This document shows positions 60,113 to 64,000 of a stretch of 64,000 bases of DNA, one piece after another (position 1 is the stretch's first letter; each line of letters opens with the position of its first letter). The translations under genes and the position numbers were made by a program. Source of the DNA: Lacticaseibacillus suilingensis. GTDB lineage: Bacteria > Bacillota > Bacilli > Lactobacillales > Lactobacillaceae. The notes below the pieces were generated by a model. It ran no database searches. It was not told the origin of the DNA and worked only from the letters and a program-made list of their open reading frames with translations. The stretch is taken from assembly GCF_016861845.1 (NCBI RefSeq), contig NZ_BOLV01000001.1, forward strand, positions 186,001 through 250,000, read 5' to 3'.

Positions 60113-60727
60113 CTAGCCTTCTGTATAAGGCTTATCGTTATCGTCATGTTTGGATTCGAACATCGCATCAGGTTGAATGCGGTCGTCTAAACCATGGTCC
60201 GAATTATGCGGCAGTGGTTTGGAAGGTAGCAGGCACAGCAGCATCACCGAGATATTGAAGCCCCATTCGACATACCCACCGATTTTAGTTTGCGCTGGGT
60301 AAATAATCAGCAGCACCCAGAACACTAGCACTTGAATGAGGTATACCCACCAAGGCAGGCCGGCATCTCGATAGCGGCGAATGACCAACGCCAAGGCCGG
60401 CAGCAGGAGGATGAGTAAAATCACGATCAGCAGGAGTCCACCAAGGATAAAGGCCGGACCGGCGTGACCGAGGGCGGCCAGCATGTCTTTTTGAGTGTAA
60501 GAGGCCGCTGTGGCCATCGTCCCCAGCAAGGCCGCGAAAATGGCGAAGAACGCAATGACGCCGGCTAACACCCCGAATAGTTGAATCCACCAATATTCAC
60601 TGCGCGATGAACGCCCGCGAAAATGCGCGTAATTCCCGAAAAACGCCTTGAGCGCGGTGAAGCCGGTGGCCCGGTAATAACGATTATCGGCTGCTTCTTG
60701 TTCATCTGCTTGTGATTTTAATGCCAT
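60113..60727 (-). CDS. DUF805 membrane protein
   Basis: A 204-residue protein with a DUF805 domain: FGNYAHFRGRSSRSEYWWIQLF (about 30-50) before the first helix, then about four helices, with LALVIRRYRDAGLPWWVYLIQV (about 110-132) as the second conserved block and LLCLLPSKP (about 162-170). Family function is unknown. The start at 60727 (MALKSQADEQ) has AAGGAG 9 bases upstream; an in-frame TTG nine bases earlier touches the site. Confidence 0.9.
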   Translation of the reverse strand: MALKSQADEQEAADNRYYRATGFTALKAFFGNYAHFRGRSSRSEYWWIQLFGVLAGVIAFFAIFAALLGTMATAASYTQKDMLAALGHAGPAFILGGLLLIVILLILLLPALALVIRRYRDAGLPWWVYLIQVLVFWVLLIIYPAQTKIGGYVEWGFNISVMLLCLLPSKPLPHNSDHGLDDRIQPDAMFESKHDDNDKPYTEG

Positions 60728-60823
60728 GTTGCCCAACTCCTTGCCCTATTATTGCCTTTATTAAACCATATCAGCCAAATAAATGCGAAGAACATTCCTG
60801 ATTTTCGCGGGTAAAACCTATGC

Positions 60824-60829
60824 TATACT
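60824..60829 (+). promoter_or_regulatory. -10 element of the efp leader
   Basis: Extended -10 TGCTATACT (TATACT at 60824-60829). It places the RNA start near 60836, giving a 5' leader of about 128 bases before efp that includes the short ORF at 60873. Confidence 0.65.
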
Positions 60830-60872
60830 AGGGAACGAGACGATCAATTCATCTGATCGATAAGGAGTTTCT

Positions 60873-60929
60873 ATGATTAATTTATTTTTAGTGCGGCGGG
60901 CATTACCGCCCCCGTGGCAGCGCATTTGA
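60873..60929 (+). CDS. 18-codon leader ORF with Pro-Pro-Pro-Trp upstream of efp
   Basis: Encodes MINLFLVRRALPPPWQRI. AAGGAG (60862-60867) lies 5 bases before the ATG, as strong as any gene here. It stops 34 bases before efp. The triple proline followed by Trp (codons 60906-60917) belongs to the class of sequences on which ribosomes stall without EF-P. A GGCGG/CCGCC hairpin overlaps the Pro codons, and ATTTG (60924-60928) can pair with CAAAT just before the efp ribosome site. I infer a regulatory leader that senses EF-P; a chance small ORF cannot be excluded without comparison. Confidence 0.65.
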   Translation: MINLFLVRRALPPPWQRI

Positions 60930-60963
60930 TGGCGTCGCATTCGCAAATAAAGGAGATTAATTC

Positions 60964-61521
60964 ATGGTACAAGCAGTTGATTTACGCGCAGGCATGACTT
61001 TTGTTAAGGACGGCAAGCTGATCAAAGTGATCGAAAGCAATCACCATAAGCCAGGCAAGGGCAACACCTTGATGCAGTTGAAACTTTACGATATTCGCAG
61101 CGGGTCCACGGTTCAAACCACTTACCGGCCAAGTGAAAAAATCGAGCTGGCGGTGATGGAAGACAAACCAGCCCAATACCTGTACACCCAAGATGACATG
61201 GCTTACTTCATGGACATGGCCACCTATGAGCAATACGAATTGCCAGTGGCCAGCATCGAAAGTGAAATGAAATATTTGCTGGAGAACATGGAAGTCAGCA
61301 TCGAATTTTACGGTAACGAAGTGATTGGTGTGACGTTGCCGACCACGGTCGAGCTGACCGTGACTGAAACCCAGCCTTCAATCAAAGGCGGTTCGGTGAC
61401 TAATGGCGGCAAGCCAGCCACCATGGAAACTGGCGTCGTCGTCAACGTGCCTGACTTCATTCAGGCCGGCGAAAAATTGGTGATCAACACCCAAATGGGC
61501 ACTTACGTCAAGCGGGCGTAA
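60964..61521 (+). CDS. efp: Elongation factor P
   Basis: Translation factor that binds between the P and E sites and relieves stalling on polyproline. 185 residues, standard length, three beta-barrel domains. The modified loop is HHKPGKGNT with Lys32, the position 5-aminopentanolylated in Bacillus; no epmA/epmB-like genes are nearby. The C-terminal [20 protein letters not shown] is the EF-P signature. AAAGGAGA precedes the ATG. Probably autoregulated through the upstream ORF (inference). Confidence 0.97.
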   Translation: MVQAVDLRAGMTFVKDGKLIKVIESNHHKPGKGNTLMQLKLYDIRSGSTVQTTYRPSEKIELAVMEDKPAQYLYTQDDMAYFMDMATYEQYELPVASIESEMKYLLENMEVSIEFYGNEVIGVTLPTTVELTVTETQPSIKGGSVTNGGKPATMETGVVVNVPDFIQAGEKLVINTQMGTYVKRA

Positions 61522-61528
61522 TGCACGG

Positions 61529-61560
61529 ACGTCAGGCGAGTCATCGCTTGGCGTTTTTTA
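61529..61560 (+). terminator. Terminator of efp
   Basis: ACGTCAGGCGA / TCGCTTGGCGT pair over 11 bp with two G-U pairs around GTCA, followed by TTTTTT. Confidence 0.85.
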
Positions 61561-61692
61561 TTTTCACCAAGCGCGGAAAAAGCGGGCGGGTGGTTTATGA
61601 GATTCTTTCAAAAAACTCTAATAGAACTATTATGACTTAGCCGTAAATACCCCGTATACTGAAGACAGAATGCGAAAGTGAGGAGTTCGGGG

Positions 61693-63033
61693 ATGAGACA
61701 GCAACGTTATCAACATCGGCAGGCGCGAGGATGGCTTTGGGGCGCTTTGCTGGCCCTGCTGGTCATCGCCGCCATTGTTGGCTGGCGGTATCAAACCAAA
61801 GAAGCGCCGGTCAAACAAGCGCAGGCTGAAACCAAGGCCCACCTCACGCAGGTGCTGGCCCATGCGCATGGTACCAAAATCAAGGAGAAAATTGCCGGCG
61901 GCCAAGCCATTTTTGTGTTGCCTAAAGGCCATCAGGTGCCAGCATCACTGCGCGCAACCGTCAAAAGCAAGCTGGCAGCGATGCCGAAGCGCGCCAGTGA
62001 TAAGGCAGTCGTGGCGACGGTAGCTTTGACCGCCGCGCCTTTAGGCCTCACCACGATGGATACCAGCTTGGAACAGCTGTACACCCAGGGCACCAAAATG
62101 CACCGCACCGTCACTCAAGAGGCGCCGCACACCCTCGATGCTGCCGGCAAGCGGGCAACAGTGGCGGCTTTGGTGACCACCGATGAAGCACGCCGGGCCA
62201 TCAACTATGCCGCCAAGCAGGCCTTGGTCAGCGGGAAAAAGCTGTCATCATCGGCACTGGCCGCCGTGCTGAGCCGACCGCTGTTAAGCAAGTTGACAGC
62301 GACGAATTTTGTGCTCAATGAGCATGACCTGATGATTCAAGATGCAGACGGTAAGCCGGAAGTGACCTTACCGTTGGCCGCAGTCAAGCCATATCTCAAA
62401 GACAGTCAGAACCAGCCTGCCGCTGGCAAGGTGATCGCGTTGACCTTTGATGATGGGCCAGATCCGCGCACTACGCCGCAAGTCTTGCAGATTTTGCGCC
62501 AGCACCAAGCCAAGGCCACCTTTTTCATGGTCGGCACTGGCATTGCCCATGATCCGCAGTTGGCCCGGCAAGTCGCCGACGAGGGCAACGAGGTCGGCAC
62601 TCATACTTATAACCATCCTTATTTGCCTGGCCTGTCGCCGGCAGCGGCGCTCGATGAAACTTATGGCAAAAACATTGCGACCTACTACGCGGCCTTTGAC
62701 CGTCTGCCGCCGTTTTTGCGGCCGCCATACGGGGCAATTTCCAAGGCCAATGCGGCGCAAATCGAGCTGCCAGCCATTCAGTGGAACATCGACTCACAAG
62801 ACTGGAAGTCGCGCAACCGAGAGATGATTATTGCCCGCATCAAAGCGGCGGCGCGCTCTGGTAGCATCATTTTGATGCATGACATTCAGCCTGCCACCGT
62901 GGCGGCGTTGCCAACGGTGATTAGCGACCTGAAGCAGCAAGGCTATCAGTTCAAAACGGTAAGCGAGCTGCTTGGGCAGCAGCTGTTGCCAAGCCATCAG
63001 TACTTCAGTTTAGGCGATCAACGCCTGATTTGA
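61693..63033 (+). CDS. Polysaccharide deacetylase (NodB domain, PgdA-like)
   Basis: Membrane-anchored extracellular deacetylase of 446 residues, likely acting on peptidoglycan N-acetylglucosamine or a related glycan. N-terminal helix about 15-37; an outside linker region (about 40-245); NodB domain about 250-430 with TFDDGPDPRTTP (catalytic Asp and metal Asp), HTYNHPYL (metal His), RPPYG and the C-terminal ILMHD motif. This arrangement matches streptococcal PgdA, which gives lysozyme resistance. Start at 61693 (MRQQRY) follows GAGGAG by about 6 bases. Monocistronic. Confidence 0.92.
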   Translation: MRQQRYQHRQARGWLWGALLALLVIAAIVGWRYQTKEAPVKQAQAETKAHLTQVLAHAHGTKIKEKIAGGQAIFVLPKGHQVPASLRATVKSKLAAMPKRASDKAVVATVALTAAPLGLTTMDTSLEQLYTQGTKMHRTVTQEAPHTLDAAGKRATVAALVTTDEARRAINYAAKQALVSGKKLSSSALAAVLSRPLLSKLTATNFVLNEHDLMIQDADGKPEVTLPLAAVKPYLKDSQNQPAAGKVIALTFDDGPDPRTTPQVLQILRQHQAKATFFMVGTGIAHDPQLARQVADEGNEVGTHTYNHPYLPGLSPAAALDETYGKNIATYYAAFDRLPPFLRPPYGAISKANAAQIELPAIQWNIDSQDWKSRNREMIIARIKAAARSGSIILMHDIQPATVAALPTVISDLKQQGYQFKTVSELLGQQLLPSHQYFSLGDQRLI

Positions 63034-63040
63034 TTACGCA

Positions 63041-63082
63041 CAAATGCGGCCTGTCGGAGGTTTCCGGCAGGCCGCATTTGCT
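63041..63082. terminator. Bidirectional terminator
   Basis: CAAATGCGGCCTG / CAGGCCGCATTTG arms with an inner CGG/CCG stem. Separates the convergent deacetylase and RpiR genes. Confidence 0.92.
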
Positions 63083-63084
63083 TT

Positions 63085-63858
63085 TCAGGTCGGCATATCA
63101 GTTAGGCTGTGCACGCTTTGCGCAAGTTTTTCGAGAATGTATAAGGCCGGGAGTTGGGTCGTAATTTCGGTTTCCTTTTCGGGATCGCGAAAGTTTTTCT
63201 GCACAGTTTCGCGGGTGATTTGATACGGAATGTTCACATTGGCTAGCTGAGCAATGGTGGAGCGGTCAGCGCTGCAAATCGAGATAATGGTGGCGTGCGC
63301 CGCTTTAAGATGTTCCATGTATTCAATGACTTCTTTGGTTTCACCGCTGACCGAGGTAACGATGAAGACCGTTTGTTTCAAGAAAATACTTGAGAACATT
63401 GAAGAGGGGTAATTCGAGGGGTCGGAGATTTTGAGCGCAGGGATGGATAAATTCGAGAAGTACAAGGCACCATATCCGCCGATGGCCTCCGAGGTGCCGG
63501 CTCCCAGAAAAAGTACCAGGTCTTTGCCCTTGAGCAGTTCAACCGCTGAGGTGAGCCGGTCCTTGAAGGCCTCATTTTGGGTTGATTTCAAAAAAGCGAT
63601 GTATTCTTGCACATGCGATTCTTTGGGGGCGTAATGCGAGGTATTGGCCAGGTACAACTTGAGCCTTACCTTGAATTCACCGTAGCCTTCGCATTCGAAC
63701 TTATGGCAAAAGCGCAAAATCGAAGCCGTGCTAGAATGTGTCTTCTTGGCCAGAGTACGAATGGGCAAGTATGGGACCAAGGCCATGTTCTCATTAATAT
63801 AGTTGAAAATCTGCAAGTCCAAATCGTTGAGCTTGGGTGTATGGGTCAAAAATAGCAT
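63085..63858 (-). CDS. MurR/RpiR-family transcriptional regulator
   Basis: A 257-residue regulator: N-terminal HTH_6 domain (about 1-75, with IRTLAKKTHSSTASILRFCHKFECEGYGEFKVRLK) and a C-terminal SIS sugar-phosphate-binding domain (about 100-230, with VLFLGAGTSEAIGGYGALYF and SVSGETKEVIEYMEHLKAAHATIISIC). It senses a phosphorylated sugar. GGAGG lies 7 bases before the ATG at 63858. Divergent from a gene whose ribosome site is at the window end; its target is presumably that gene. Confidence 0.92.
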   Translation of the reverse strand: MLFLTHTPKLNDLDLQIFNYINENMALVPYLPIRTLAKKTHSSTASILRFCHKFECEGYGEFKVRLKLYLANTSHYAPKESHVQEYIAFLKSTQNEAFKDRLTSAVELLKGKDLVLFLGAGTSEAIGGYGALYFSNLSIPALKISDPSNYPSSMFSSIFLKQTVFIVTSVSGETKEVIEYMEHLKAAHATIISICSADRSTIAQLANVNIPYQITRETVQKNFRDPEKETEITTQLPALYILEKLAQSVHSLTDMPT

Positions 63859-63933
63859 TGTTGCCTCCACAATGTAACGCTATGTGTCCATTTGGTGACA
63901 AAAAACGACTCACCGTGACAAGTAACGGAACCC

Positions 63934-63950
63934 GGTGAAACGCTTTCACC
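63934..63950. promoter_or_regulatory. Palindromic operator candidate (RpiR or CcpA)
   Basis: GGTGAAA-CGC-TTTCACC is a perfect 7-3-7 palindrome in the divergent promoter gap. It resembles a cre site (TGAAAGCGCTTTCA) but is one base short, so an RpiR operator is as likely. Confidence 0.55.
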
Positions 63951-63993
63951 TCATATGAAATTATTATAAGGTTATAGTGTTCCAAGGTCAATT

Positions 63994-64000
63994 GAAGGAG
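63994..64000 (+). promoter_or_regulatory. Ribosome-binding site of a gene beginning beyond the window
   Basis: GAAGGAG at the last bases fits the ribosome site of a plus-strand gene whose start lies just outside. Upstream it has an AT-rich promoter-like region (TTATTATAAGG) and the palindrome at 63934-63950. Confidence 0.5.

Noticed and set aside
63934-63950. Canonical cre site
   Set aside because: The centre has one base fewer than the cre consensus, so I list it only as an operator candidate.
1-64000. CRISPR arrays, tRNA or rRNA genes, insertion sequences, prophage genes
   Set aside because: No regularly spaced direct repeats, no cloverleaf with CCA context, and no transposase, integrase or phage structural motif was found in the translations.

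Overview
The window looks like chromosome of a high-GC (roughly mid-50s percent by eye) lactic acid bacterium of the Lactobacillaceae, most like the Lacticaseibacillus branch. The reasons are the strong AAGGAGG ribosome sites, the lactobacillus-type gene content (PepF, proline iminopeptidase, LuxS, the DUF4811/MDR transporter pair, class A sortase, several universal stress proteins, pyrimidine nucleoside phosphorylase), T-box control of a methionine synthase, and a cydABDC oxidase cluster beside prenyl-transfer genes for menaquinone. No phage, insertion sequence, CRISPR array, rRNA or tRNA was seen. Gene identities rest on reading motifs in the translations; no database was searched.

Layout. 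1-12 kb: peptidases (pepF, a proline iminopeptidase with an abnormal tail), a P-type ATPase, a Usp, a GNAT/antiporter/HAD operon, a frameshifted MarR gene, an alpha/beta hydrolase and nrdI. 12-15 kb: a membrane protein, then a T-box-controlled metE-like gene followed by luxS, together serving the methionine/activated-methyl cycle. 15-24 kb: an efflux district with three MFS drug transporters, a MarR regulator with a palindromic operator, an ABC exporter pair and DUF4811. 24-36 kb: a CNNM/CorC-type protein, a PARG-like protein, lysA and dapF (divergent, lysine/DAP pathway), a tyrosine phosphatase, a Usp, a Tag-like glycosylase lacking all cysteines, an EamA transporter, small unknown proteins and an Eis-type acetyltransferase. 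36-43 kb: a self-regulated TetR/ABC operon, an amino-acid permease, and divergent add and pdp for nucleoside salvage. 43-53 kb: cydABDC, a GNAT, a polyprenyl diphosphate synthase, menA and a metallophosphoesterase, forming a respiratory module. 53-64 kb: a probable non-coding RNA ahead of a Usp gene, sfsA, another MFS, a sortase, an AI-2E family protein, gpmA, DUF805, efp with a short upstream ORF, a polysaccharide deacetylase and an RpiR regulator divergent from a gene just beyond the window.

The most unusual content lies between genes. (1) A 145-150 nt element is present three times (7257-7406, 29785-29929 on the minus strand, 56620-56769); the copies differ in sequence but the differences keep base pairing in several stems, the signature of a conserved folded RNA or single-stranded DNA. 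(2) A second, smaller hairpin family (7135-7222, 7438-7520, 59094-59180) shows the same kind of compensatory change, and two of its copies flank copy 1 of the first family. (3) efp is preceded by a strongly initiated 18-codon ORF encoding Pro-Pro-Pro-Trp, the type of sequence that needs EF-P to be translated, which suggests a feedback loop sensing EF-P activity. (4) A 227 nt multi-hairpin element and an inverted duplication have altered the end of the proline iminopeptidase gene. (5) A roughly 435 nt transcribed-looking region with a near-consensus promoter lies upstream of a usp gene, a position reminiscent of the Lacto-usp/6S-like RNAs of lactobacilli.
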